Shown piece after piece: positions 27,839 through 37,637 of a DNA stretch of 64,000 bases; position 1 is the first letter of the stretch; every line of letters begins with the position of its first letter. Below the pieces are notes generated by a model, which was not told where the DNA came from, made no database searches, and saw only the letters and a list, made by a program, of their open reading frames with translations. The stretch comes from Pseudomonas sp. FEN (GTDB lineage: Bacteria > Pseudomonadota > Gammaproteobacteria > Pseudomonadales > Pseudomonadaceae), in contig NZ_CAJFDC010000036.1 of the NCBI RefSeq assembly GCF_904067045.1, positions 1,442,001-1,506,000 on the forward strand, written 5' to 3'. A program made the translations under genes and the position numbers.

Positions 27839-29154
27839 TCGACTCCCTCCGCCAAGACTGTGATTTCCACCCGACGATTCTTCGCCCGACCCTCGGCCGT
27901 GGCGTTCGAGGCCAGCGGTTCGGTGTCGCTGCGCCCTTCGGCGCTGAAGCGCGCAGGCGTGCCAGTCTTCGCCGCGAGGATCTGCAACACCTGCTCGGCG
28001 CGGGCCTGGGACAGCGCCCAGTTGGACGGGAAGCGCAGGGTCGCGATGGGCCGGTTGTCGCTGTGACCGGTGACCCGCACCTGGCCCTTCACTTTGCCAA
28101 TGGCATCGGCGATACGCAGCATCAACGGCTGGTAGTCGTCGACAATGCTGGAACTGGCCGAGGCAAAGAGTTCGTCGCCGCGAATGGTGACCACCGAGCG
28201 GTCGACCTTGTCTTCCACCGCAACCTTGCCGGCCTTGATGTCATCGGCGAGGAAACCGGCCAGGCGTGGCCGCTCCACCACCTTGGGCTGGACCACCGGA
28301 CGGTCGATGGTCTGCACCGGGATCTCGCCCAGCGCGTGGATATTGCGAAACACCGGCTCGGCATCGGCGGCCAGCTTCAGGCGCAGGCCGAACAACAGCG
28401 CCAACAGCAATGCCAGGCCGATGGCGATGCCGACCCAGGGCGGCATGAACTGGCTCAACCGGTCACGCGCCACTGTCAGGCCGCGCCAGTGCGGCGACAG
28501 CTCGCGCTCGTATTCGCCACGGGCACTGCGAATCGCCGCGCTGGTGCGTTCGCGCAGGGCATCGAGCTGGCTGCGCCCATCGATCATCACCCGGTAACGG
28601 CCTTCGAAGCCCAGGCAGATGCACAAGTACAACAGCTCCAACAGGTACAGGCGCTCGCGCGGGCTTTGCAGGCAATGGTCGAGCAACTGGAAGACTTTCT
28701 CGCCCCCCCAGGCTTCATTGTGCACGGTGATCAGCAGGCTCTGCTTGCCCCAGTCGCCGCCACTGCCCCAAGGCGTGCTCAGCACTGCCTCGTCGAGAGC
28801 GGTGCACAGCGCATAGCGCGCCAGCAACACGTCGTTGCGCGCAATACCGGCGCCTTCGGCGCGTTCCTCGAACTGCCGCAGATAGGCCAGCAACTGCGCC
28901 CGCAAGCTGGCCGGCGCTGGATGGGCAATGGTGTTGCGCAGCCGCGTCAGCAGAGCCAGCAAGGGCCCGGCGGCGCTCTCCAGCGGGTTCAGGCCTTGCG
29001 ACTGGCCGACCGGCAGCGGCGCGGCCGGCACCGACAGCGCTGCCGCAGGTTCAGCCCGGGCGGGCTCCGGCGCCCGGCCACCGGGGCGCGGCATGAACTG
29101 GGTACGGTCGTTGGCGGGCACCGATTGGCCCGACGGATCATCGTTGGCACTCAT
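27835..29154 (-). CDS. tssL: T6SS membrane complex protein TssL with OmpA-like domain
   Basis: 439 aa. An N-terminal Pro/Ala-rich tail is followed by a DotU/IcmH cytoplasmic domain (about 55-235), a single TM segment (about 240-260: WVGIAIGLALLLALLFGL) and a periplasmic OmpA/MotB peptidoglycan-binding domain (about 305-430: GHSDNRPIATLRFPSNWALSQARA; EGRSDTEPLASNATAEGRAKNRRVE). This is the extended TssL that holds the complex to the cell wall without a separate TagL. tssK is 6 bp upstream. Confidence 0.95.
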   Translation of the reverse strand: MSANDDPSGQSVPANDRTQFMPRPGGRAPEPARAEPAAALSVPAAPLPVGQSQGLNPLESAAGPLLALLTRLRNTIAHPAPASLRAQLLAYLRQFEERAEGAGIARNDVLLARYALCTALDEAVLSTPWGSGGDWGKQSLLITVHNEAWGGEKVFQLLDHCLQSPRERLYLLELLYLCICLGFEGRYRVMIDGRSQLDALRERTSAAIRSARGEYERELSPHWRGLTVARDRLSQFMPPWVGIAIGLALLLALLFGLRLKLAADAEPVFRNIHALGEIPVQTIDRPVVQPKVVERPRLAGFLADDIKAGKVAVEDKVDRSVVTIRGDELFASASSSIVDDYQPLMLRIADAIGKVKGQVRVTGHSDNRPIATLRFPSNWALSQARAEQVLQILAAKTGTPARFSAEGRSDTEPLASNATAEGRAKNRRVEITVLAEGVE

Positions 29155-29160
29155 CGCCGC

Positions 29161-30495
29161 TTACCCTCGGATGGCCCAGAAGGCCAGGTTCAAACCGGGA
29201 AAATCGCCGGCGACATGGAACGCAAAGCCACCGGAGTTCTGCAGCTGCTTCCAATGCTCGCTGCCCCGGTCGAGTTCGTAGTAGGTCGACCCGGCATGGA
29301 ACGGAATCTGCCGCGGCGCCACCGGCAGCGGCAGCAGGCCGATACCCGGCAGTTGCAAGTTGACCAGGTCGCGGATGTGCTCCACCGAACCGACCTTGCT
29401 CTGCTGGGCGAAACGTCCGCGCAGGGTTTCGCTGGGGATATCGGCGCGCACCACGAGGATGAAGCTGGCGTTGTCGATCAGGCTGCGGTCGGCCAGCATC
29501 GCCACATGGATGCCATAGGCTTTCTCGACAATCGGAATCGGCGTCGCCTTGCTGTCGATCAGCATCGACAGGGCTTCGCGCAAGGCTTGCATGACCGGAG
29601 CGAAGCTCAACGCCAGGTCATCGTGCTGATACGCCGGGAACGCGGCGGGACGCCGACCGCTGCTGGCGAACGTGGAAAACTCACCAGCCAGGCTCACCAG
29701 CTCGCTGTACAGGCGCTCCGGGTGCAAGGGGCTGATCTGGTTCAGATGGCTGATCAATGGTTGGGCGCGGTTGACCAGTTGCAGCAGCATGAAATCGGCG
29801 ATCTCCGAGGCACCACCGGCGCCCGAAGCCACCACCCGCCCGGCCAGGGCCTCGCCACGCTGGTGCAGCAGACCCAGCAGTTCACTGCGAAACGCCATCA
29901 GCGGCTTACTCGCCGCGACGTCGAGTACCGGCGGCACATAGCTGTCGTCGAGGACCAGGGCGCGGTCGGCACGTTTTTCCTTGACCCGTACCAGCCCAAT
30001 GGCGGCGTAGTCGCCCAGGCCATCCTCGCCGGTCAACAAGCGCAAGGCCCGCGAACCCAGGGCCACCGGCGCACGGTTCTCGAACGGCGCGTTATCGTCA
30101 CGTACTTCGCGGACCTGGCTCAGGTAGCGTGCGCCGCCCAGTTCCTCGCCTTCGTCGACGGTGTCCCGCGAGCCCGCGCGCTTGAGCGGCAAGGCCAGAT
30201 AGACCAGGCCATCGCGCAGATGGTCTGCGATGGTCAGCGGGCTCGGTGCCAGGTCATCAACGGGAATGTTGAACGGCGTGCCGTCCGGCAACAGGCCCCG
30301 GGCCGAGACGATGGCCAGCTTGCCCTGGGCCAGCAGGCCCTGGTCGATCAGCAGCTCGGAAAAACCCCAGGCGCCGACGGCCAATGGGCGGCTGCGGGCA
30401 TCGATCAGGTTTTCCAGATAACGGTCATGCTGCTGGAAGTGCTGCGTTCCAATGAACATGCCTTCCGACCAGACCACTCGATTGTTCCAGGACAT
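29161..30495 (-). CDS. tssK: T6SS baseplate-membrane connector TssK
   Basis: 444 aa. Begins NRVVWSEGMFIGTQHFQQHDRYLENL, the TssK hallmark. TssK trimers join the TssEFG baseplate wedges to the cytoplasmic domains of TssL and TssM. Full family length with the conserved C-terminal TYYELDRGSEHWKQL region. Lies between tssJ (15 bp) and tssL (6 bp) in the leftward operon. Confidence 0.96.
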   Translation of the reverse strand: MSWNNRVVWSEGMFIGTQHFQQHDRYLENLIDARSRPLAVGAWGFSELLIDQGLLAQGKLAIVSARGLLPDGTPFNIPVDDLAPSPLTIADHLRDGLVYLALPLKRAGSRDTVDEGEELGGARYLSQVREVRDDNAPFENRAPVALGSRALRLLTGEDGLGDYAAIGLVRVKEKRADRALVLDDSYVPPVLDVAASKPLMAFRSELLGLLHQRGEALAGRVVASGAGGASEIADFMLLQLVNRAQPLISHLNQISPLHPERLYSELVSLAGEFSTFASSGRRPAAFPAYQHDDLALSFAPVMQALREALSMLIDSKATPIPIVEKAYGIHVAMLADRSLIDNASFILVVRADIPSETLRGRFAQQSKVGSVEHIRDLVNLQLPGIGLLPLPVAPRQIPFHAGSTYYELDRGSEHWKQLQNSGGFAFHVAGDFPGLNLAFWAIRG

Positions 30496-30510
30496 GGCTT
30501 CTCCGTTTGC

Positions 30511-31020
30511 CTAGGGGGCGGTGCGGGTTGGGGTCACGACGACGGCGCTGCGCACGGCACGCACATCGAGGCTGATCTGATAGTCGTTGAGCTGCTTGGG
30601 GGCGATGGTCAGCAGCGTGCGCCAGAGCGCTTGGTCGATCTCGCGATAGCCCACCACCAGGCCGACCTGACGGGTCGCCGGGTTGAGTGCCCGCTCGAGA
30701 CTCATCTGCTCGCCAGGCTGGACCAGGACTTCGTCCTGGTCGATCAGGTCGGCACCGAGGGTCGCCTGGGCACGTTCGGCCAGGGCGAAGTAGTCGGCAC
30801 GATTGAAGTTGGCGCTGTTCTTCAGCTCGAAAATCCGCACGCGCACGGGGGCGGGCACGCCGTCGGCACCGGGATTGAGACCGGCAATGGCGTGGAAATG
30901 CAGGGAAGCGCTGGCGCTATCGGCAACGGGCGCCTCGGCGGGTGGTGGAGCAACCGCGTCCTTGGCACATGCGCCGAGCAACAGCGTGAGGGCTGCGGCC
31001 AGTAAAACTCGGTAAATCAT
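30511..31020 (-). CDS. tssJ: T6SS outer-membrane lipoprotein TssJ
   Basis: 169 aa. Signal peptide MIYRVLLAAALTLLLGAC with lipidated C18. The mature beta-sandwich holds the family pattern VRVRIFELKNSANFNRADYFAL and LVVGYREIDQALWRT. It anchors the periplasmic end of TssM under the outer membrane. Upstream of it, a REP doublet separates it from fha. Confidence 0.95.
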   Translation of the reverse strand: MIYRVLLAAALTLLLGACAKDAVAPPPAEAPVADSASASLHFHAIAGLNPGADGVPAPVRVRIFELKNSANFNRADYFALAERAQATLGADLIDQDEVLVQPGEQMSLERALNPATRQVGLVVGYREIDQALWRTLLTIAPKQLNDYQISLDVRAVRSAVVVTPTRTAP

Positions 31021-31264
31021 CCTGCGTCCTCAATGACGTTATGAACTTTCCGTTAAATCCTGTTTTGCGACCAAGCCTTGGAACTGTGGTGCCTATGCTG
31101 GCCTCTTCGCGGGCAAGCTGCGCTCCCACAGGTTTTGCGCCGTACACAAAACCTGCATACGACTCGTTCTATTGTGGGAGCGGAGCCTGTCCGCGAAGAG
31201 GCCCTCGAGATCGCTAAAAGCTTCGCGGCGCCTGCTCCTACAGGTCCGTGGCGTTCTCAATGCC
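31021..31264. repeat. REP doublet between fha and tssJ
   Basis: Arms of about 30 bp, GCCTCTTCGCGGGCAAGCTG... at 31101-31130 and its imperfect inverse TGTGGGAGCGGAGCCTGTCC... at 31173-31203, followed by a third REP-like segment ending CTGCTCCTACAGG near 31243. It stands inside the leftward T6SS operon and could form a large RNA hairpin between fha and tssJ. No gene is seen in this interval. Confidence 0.8.
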
Positions 31265-32677
<1,413 letters not shown>

Positions 32678-33066
32678 TGCGCCTCCTTGCTGTACTTCCA
32701 CGCACGAGCCACCCAGCACAAACGCCTTGTGCCGGGTCCCGCCAGGGTCATGAGAATCCTGGAAAAAGCCTATTTATTTCAGCCAGTTCGCCGAACCTTG
32801 TGGATTCTACCTACAAAACTCTTAAAAACGCACACCGTCTGACTCAGTGGTCGACAGCCTTGACGAGTGTGTCACAACGGTAACAAAGGGCCGATAGCTT
32901 ACCTTGACAAGCCATAACTACTACACCAAAAATGCACAACTTCTTGCTTATAGATGATGGCCAAATGATGCCACTCTGTATATATCAACAAGAAATATGA
33001 GAGTTTTCTGAAGGAACTTTCGCAACAAACGCCTGACTATCCAGCAGGCCGATAAGGAGATCGATT
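32678..33066. promoter_or_regulatory. Divergent T6SS promoter region (fha and tssA)
   Basis: 389 bp, visibly more AT-rich than its surroundings, between the two T6SS operons. It should hold both promoters, but no confident -35/-10 or sigma-54 pair was found; TTGACA occurs at 32904-32909 without a good -10. On the tssA side two AAGGA motifs (33011-33015 and 33054-33058) resemble RsmA/RsmE sites, the second overlapping the ribosome-binding site. On the fha side AAGGAGG immediately precedes the start codon. RsmA control is known for HSI-I fha and tssA transcripts; here it is inferred. Confidence 0.6.
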
Positions 33067-34110
33067 TTGGTGGATGTGCCGTTGTTGCTCGCCGCTGTTT
33101 CAGCGAACTCGCCCTGTGGCGAGGACCTGGAATATGACGCGCAATTCTTACAGTTGGAGCGTGACGCCCAAGGCAAACCCGAGCGCATCATGGGCGACTC
33201 GGTGCAAGCGGCCGAACCTCCGGCGTGGCGCGCCATCGAGCAGTCGAGCACGGCGCTCCTGCAACGCAGCAAAGACCTGCGCATCACCCATTTTCTCGTC
33301 CAAAGCGCCCTGGCCCTCGACGGCCTGCCGGGTCTCGCCAAAGCCCTGACCCTGGTCAGCCAGATGCTCCAGCAGTACTGGGATGAACTCTATCCGCTGC
33401 TCGATGCCGATGATGACAACGACCCCACGGTGCGGATCAACGCGCTCTCGGGCCTGGCCTGCGACACCAATATCCGCCTGCTGCGCGAAAGCCTGCTGAC
33501 CCGCTCCCGGGCCTTCGGCAGCGTGACCCTGCGCGCGGCGCTGAATGCCAGCGGCCTGCAAGGTTTCTCCGACGAAAGCCTGAACCCCGACGAACTGGCC
33601 GGCGCCCTGCGCGACAGCGACCCCGAGCAACTGGCCACCGTGCGTGGCGCGCTCAATGAAGCCCGCGACGCCGTCGACAGCATCGAACGCTTCGTCAGCG
33701 ACCAGGTCGGCTCGGCCCAGGGGGTCGATCTCAGCGCCCTGCGCCAGCCACTCAAGCTGGCCTTGCAGATCCTCGCGCAATACGCGCCCGGCACTGACGC
33801 CGACACTGACGCCGGCGAATCAACCGAGAATCAATCCGAGCTGGCACCCGCTGGACACGACCACCTCGCCGCGGCTCCGGCAGCCAGCCGCGGCGTACCG
33901 CCGGGCGAGATCGGTAACCGCGATGACGTCCTGCGCAGTCTCGATCGGCTGCTGAATTACTACTCCCGGCACGAGCCCTCCAGCCCGCTGCCGGTGCTGT
34001 TGACCCGGGCCAAGAACCTGGTGCACGCCGACTTCGCGACTATTGTCCGCAACCTGATTCCCGATGGCCTGTCCCAATTTGAAAACCTGCGGGGCCCCGA
34101 GGGCGAATAA
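33067..34110 (+). CDS. tssA: T6SS baseplate/sheath cap protein TssA
   Basis: 347 aa, short-form TssA. N-terminal ImpA_N domain (about 5-130: LLLAAVSANSPCGEDLEYD, then HFLVQSALALDGLPGLAKAL and QYWDELYPLLDADDDNDPTVRINAL), a middle linker and a C-terminal domain with RSLDRLLNYYSRHEPSSPLPVLLTRAKNL. It guides sheath and tube polymerisation. The start is TTG at 33067, 7 bases after AAGGAG; GTG at 33070 is the alternative. First gene of the rightward operon. Confidence 0.93.
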   Translation: MVDVPLLLAAVSANSPCGEDLEYDAQFLQLERDAQGKPERIMGDSVQAAEPPAWRAIEQSSTALLQRSKDLRITHFLVQSALALDGLPGLAKALTLVSQMLQQYWDELYPLLDADDDNDPTVRINALSGLACDTNIRLLRESLLTRSRAFGSVTLRAALNASGLQGFSDESLNPDELAGALRDSDPEQLATVRGALNEARDAVDSIERFVSDQVGSAQGVDLSALRQPLKLALQILAQYAPGTDADTDAGESTENQSELAPAGHDHLAAAPAASRGVPPGEIGNRDDVLRSLDRLLNYYSRHEPSSPLPVLLTRAKNLVHADFATIVRNLIPDGLSQFENLRGPEGE

Positions 34111-34191
34111 GCCCGTCGGGACCCCGCCGCTTAGTTAACGGCAACCACCGATAACGCCAACACCGTCGCTTGAGCGACCAGGAGCAACAAC

Positions 34192-34707
34192 GTGGCGAAC
34201 ACCAGCTCTCAGAAATTCATTGCGCGCAACCGCGCGCCACGGGTCCAGATCGAGTACGACGTAGAGCTCTACGGTGCCGAGAAAAAGGTCCAGTTGCCCT
34301 TCGTCATGGGCGTGATGGCCGACCTCGCTGGCAAACCCGCCGAACCCCTGGCGCCGGTCGCGGACCGCAAGTTCCTGGAAATCGACGTCGACAACTTCGA
34401 CTCGCGCCTCAAGGCCATGCAACCACGCGTGGCGTTCAACGTACCGAACGAACTGACCGGCGAAGGCAACCTGAGCCTGGACATCACCTTCGAGAGCCTG
34501 GACGACTTCAGTCCGGCCAACGTCGCGCGCAAGGTCGATGCCCTGAACAAGCTGCTCGAAGCCCGTACCCAGCTGGCCAACCTGCTGACCTACATGGACG
34601 GCAAGACCGGCGCCGAAGAAATCATCATGAAGGCCATCAAGGATCCGGCGTTGCTCCAGGCCCTGGCGAGTGCGCCAAAGCCCCAGGACTCCGAGCCCAG
34701 CGCTTAA
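34192..34707 (+). CDS. tssB: T6SS contractile sheath small subunit TssB
   Basis: 171 aa. FIARNRAPRVQIEYDVELYGAEKK and LPFVMGVMADLAG are the family hallmarks, as is the DFSPANVARKV block. It forms the contractile sheath with TssC around the Hcp tube. GTG start at 34192 with AGGAG seven bases upstream. tssC follows after 15 bp. Confidence 0.97.
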   Translation: MANTSSQKFIARNRAPRVQIEYDVELYGAEKKVQLPFVMGVMADLAGKPAEPLAPVADRKFLEIDVDNFDSRLKAMQPRVAFNVPNELTGEGNLSLDITFESLDDFSPANVARKVDALNKLLEARTQLANLLTYMDGKTGAEEIIMKAIKDPALLQALASAPKPQDSEPSA

Positions 34708-34722
34708 TCAGGACGAACGATC

Positions 34723-36216
34723 ATGACCCAGTTGCAGCAAGACAATCAGGCGTTGCCCGGCACCACCACCGAGCCCAGCGAATTCGCCAACCTGCTGATG
34801 CAGGAATTCAAGCCCAAGACCGAGCGTGCCCGCGAAGCCGTCGAGGGCGCCGTGCGCACCCTGGCCGAACAGGCCCTGGCGCAGACCGACCTGGTGTCCA
34901 ACGACGCCATCAAGTCCATCGAATCGATCATCGCCGCCATCGACGCCAAGCTGACCGCGCAGATCAACCAGGTGATCCATCACCCGGAGTTCCAGCAGCT
35001 GGAAAGCGCCTGGCGCGGCCTGCACTACCTGGTCAACAACACCGAGAGCGATGAGCAGCTGAAGATCCGCGTGCTGAACATCGCCAAGCCGGAACTGCAC
35101 AAGACCCTGAAGAAATTCAAGGGCACGGCCTGGGACCAGAGCCCGATCTTCAAGAAGATGTACGAAGAGGAATACGGCCAGTTCGGTGGCGAACCCTACG
35201 GCTGCCTGGTGGGCGACTACTACTTCGACCAGTCGCCGCCGGATGTCGAACTGCTGGGCGAACTGTCCAAGGTCTGCGCGGCGATGCACGCGCCGTTCAT
35301 TGCCGCCGCCTCGCCGACCGTGATGGGCATGGGCTCGTGGCAGGAACTGTCGAACCCGCGCGACCTGACCAAGATCTTCACCACCCCGGAATACGCCGGC
35401 TGGCGCTCGCTGCGTGAGTCGGAAGACTCGCGCTACATCGGCCTGACCATGCCGCGCTTCCTGGCGCGCCTGCCCTATGGCGCCAAGACCGACCCGGTGG
35501 AAGCCTTCGCCTTCGAAGAAGACACCGACGGCGCCGACAGCGCCAAGTACACCTGGGCCAACGCGGCCTACGCCATGGCGGTGAACATCAACCGTTCGTT
35601 CAAGCACTATGGCTGGTGCTCGCGGATTCGCGGTGTCGAATCCGGCGGCGAAGTGCAGAACCTGCCGGCGCACACCTTCCCCACCGACGACGGTGGCGTG
35701 GACATGAAGTGCCCGACCGAAATCGCGATTTCCGACCGTCGCGAAGCCGAGCTGGCGAAGAACGGCTTCATGCCGCTGCTGCACAAGAAGAACACCGACT
35801 TCGCCGCATTCATCGGCGCCCAGTCGCTGCAGAAACCGGCCGAGTACGACGACCCGGACGCCACCGCCAACGCCAACCTGGCCGCGCGCCTGCCGTACCT
35901 GTTCGCCACCTGCCGCTTTGCGCATTACCTCAAGTGCATCGTGCGCGACAAGATCGGCTCGTTCAAAGAGAAAGACGAGATGCAGCGCTGGTTGCAGGAC
36001 TGGATCCTCAACTACGTGGACGGCGATCCGGCCCACTCCACCGAAACCACCAAGGCCCAGCACCCACTGGCCGCGGCGGAAGTGGTGGTCGAGGACGTCG
36101 AGGGCAACCCGGGTTACTACACCTCCAAGTTCTTCCTGCGGCCGCACTACCAGTTGGAAGGCCTGACGGTTTCGTTGCGCCTGGTATCCAAGCTGCCGTC
36201 GGCGAAAGGGGCGTAA
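34723..36216 (+). CDS. tssC: T6SS contractile sheath large subunit TssC
   Basis: 497 aa. Conserved HPEFQQLESAWRGLHYLVNNTE, the GDYYFDQSPPDVELL and PRFLARLPYG segments, and a C-terminus with SKFFLRPHYQLEGLTVSLRLVSKLP. Full family length. It makes up most of the sheath, and its C-terminal region with TssB is the ClpV-accessible part. The gene is followed by a perfect REP doublet before hcp. Confidence 0.97.
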   Translation: MTQLQQDNQALPGTTTEPSEFANLLMQEFKPKTERAREAVEGAVRTLAEQALAQTDLVSNDAIKSIESIIAAIDAKLTAQINQVIHHPEFQQLESAWRGLHYLVNNTESDEQLKIRVLNIAKPELHKTLKKFKGTAWDQSPIFKKMYEEEYGQFGGEPYGCLVGDYYFDQSPPDVELLGELSKVCAAMHAPFIAAASPTVMGMGSWQELSNPRDLTKIFTTPEYAGWRSLRESEDSRYIGLTMPRFLARLPYGAKTDPVEAFAFEEDTDGADSAKYTWANAAYAMAVNINRSFKHYGWCSRIRGVESGGEVQNLPAHTFPTDDGGVDMKCPTEIAISDRREAELAKNGFMPLLHKKNTDFAAFIGAQSLQKPAEYDDPDATANANLAARLPYLFATCRFAHYLKCIVRDKIGSFKEKDEMQRWLQDWILNYVDGDPAHSTETTKAQHPLAAAEVVVEDVEGNPGYYTSKFFLRPHYQLEGLTVSLRLVSKLPSAKGA

Positions 36217-36245
36217 CCCCCAACCCTGGCGGGCAACGCCATTCC

Positions 36246-36380
36246 TTGTAGGAGCCGAGCTTGCTCGCGATCGAGTGCGCAGCACTCGCAAAACCAGCGG
36301 ACGCGGTCTTCCTGAAAGACCGGGGACTCAGGATTTACGACCGCTTCGCGGCCGATCGCGAGCAAGCTCGGCTCCTACAA
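36246..36380. repeat. Perfect 28-bp REP doublet between tssC and hcp
   Basis: Left arm at 36246-36273 (TTGTAGGAGCCGAGCTTGCT and eight more bases) and right arm at 36353-36380 are exact inverse complements over 28 bp, enclosing 79 bp with smaller hairpins. Transcribed, it would make a very stable stem between the sheath genes and hcp. Confidence 0.92.
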
Positions 36381-36473
36381 AGGACCGCGTTATCCGTCAC
36401 AACAGCGAACCCGCCGCCAACCGCGGCGAGTGCTGGCTAACAACATCGTGGTGAAGACCACACTGGAGAAAAC

Positions 36474-36962
36474 ATGGCTGTTGATATCTTCATCAAGATC
36501 GGCGACATCAAGGGCGAGTCCCAGGACAAGGCTCACAAAGAGGAAATCGACGTCCTCAACTGGAGCTGGGGCATGTCCCAGTCCGGCAACATGCACATGG
36601 GCGGTGGCGGCGGCGCCGGCAAGGTCAATATCCAGGACCTGTCGTTGACCAAGTACGTCGACAAGGCTTCGCCGAACCTGATGATGCACTGCGCCAGCGG
36701 CAAGCACATCGACAAGGTCACCCTGGTGGTACGCAAGGCCGGCGGCGAAAGCCAGGTCGAGTACATGAAGATCGACCTGGAAGAAGTGCTGGTCACTTCC
36801 CTGAGCACCGGCGGTTCGGGTACCGACGATCGCCTGACCGAGAACGTGACCCTGAACTTCGCCCAGGTCATGGTCGAGTATCAGGAACAGAAGGCCGACG
36901 GTTCCAAACAAGGCGGCCCGGTCAAGTTTGGCTGGAACATCCGCTCGAACACCAAGCGCTGA
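36474..36962 (+). CDS. hcp: T6SS tube protein Hcp
   Basis: 162 aa, full Hcp length. AVDIFIKIGDIKGESQDKAH, IDVLNWSWGMSQSG and FAQVMVEYQEQKADG are characteristic. Hexamers stack into the expelled tube and can carry small effectors in their lumen. The ATG at 36474 follows CTGGAGAAAAC. It is isolated from tssC by the REP doublet and from tssE by a 33-bp palindrome, consistent with a stable or separate hcp message. Confidence 0.97.
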   Translation: MAVDIFIKIGDIKGESQDKAHKEEIDVLNWSWGMSQSGNMHMGGGGGAGKVNIQDLSLTKYVDKASPNLMMHCASGKHIDKVTLVVRKAGGESQVEYMKIDLEEVLVTSLSTGGSGTDDRLTENVTLNFAQVMVEYQEQKADGSKQGGPVKFGWNIRSNTKR

Positions 36963-36967
36963 TCCCC

Positions 36968-37000
36968 ACGCCCCCCCGACGCTCAGCGTCGGGGGGGCGT
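36968..37000 (+). terminator. Palindromic hairpin after hcp
   Basis: Sixteen-base-pair perfect arms (ACGCCCCCCCGACGCT and its inverse) around one central base, starting six bases after the hcp stop. No T tract follows, so it may protect the hcp 3' end or attenuate read-through rather than terminate fully. Confidence 0.7.
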
Positions 37001-37112
37001 CCGGCATTACCCCGAATTCGATTCATTCCCGGTGTCCGAGCATGGCCAAGCCTTCGTTTCCCGTTCAGTGGCGCCGCCGTTGCGCAGTGTCCAGCCCCTG
37101 TGACGTCGCGCG

Positions 37113-37637
37113 ATGAGCAACGTGCCGAGCGATCTCACCCTGCGCGAACGCCTGCAACCGTCGTTGCTCGACCGTTTGACCGACGATGAACCCGGCAATC
37201 TCCAGGAAGGCAGCGACAAGCGCGTCCTGTCCCTGAGCCAGCTCAAGGCCTCGGTGCTGCGTGACCTGACCTGGCTGCTCAACAGCACCAGCCTGCTCGA
37301 CGCCGATGCCACGTTGCACACCCCGGCCGGCACCTCGGTCATCAACTACGGCCTGCCAGCACTGGCGGGCAACAGTGCGTCGAGTATCGACGTGGCCGCC
37401 CTCGAACGCCTAATCCACACCGCCATCGCCACTTTCGAACCGCGCATCCTCAGCCATACGCTGCGGGTCCGGGCCCAGGTCGCCTATGGCGAGATGAACC
37501 ACAACGCCCTGAGCTTCGAAATCGAAGGCGACCTCTGGGCGCTGCCGGCGTCGCTGCCGCTGCTGCTGCGCACCGACCTCGACCTGGAATCCGGCCATGT
37601 GCGCGTGGTTCCCGCCGAGCAACGGAGACGTTCATGA
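37113..37637 (+). CDS. tssE: T6SS baseplate protein TssE (gp25-like)
   Basis: 174 aa. LRERLQPSLLDRLTDDEP at the start and the gp25/lysozyme-like core with VLRDLTWLLNS, SVINYGLP, IATFEPRILSHTLRVRA and LSFEIEGDLWA. It triggers sheath assembly in the baseplate wedge. In HSI-I a tagJ gene lies between hcp and tssE; here there is none. Overlaps tssF by 4 bp. Confidence 0.96.
   Translation: MSNVPSDLTLRERLQPSLLDRLTDDEPGNLQEGSDKRVLSLSQLKASVLRDLTWLLNSTSLLDADATLHTPAGTSVINYGLPALAGNSASSIDVAALERLIHTAIATFEPRILSHTLRVRAQVAYGEMNHNALSFEIEGDLWALPASLPLLLRTDLDLESGHVRVVPAEQRRRS

Noticed and set aside
28063..31005. A 980-codon open frame on the plus strand opposite tssL, tssK and tssJ
   Set aside because: It is antisense to three well-identified genes, has a His/Gln/Gly-rich composition typical of reading high-GC genes backwards, and matches no family.
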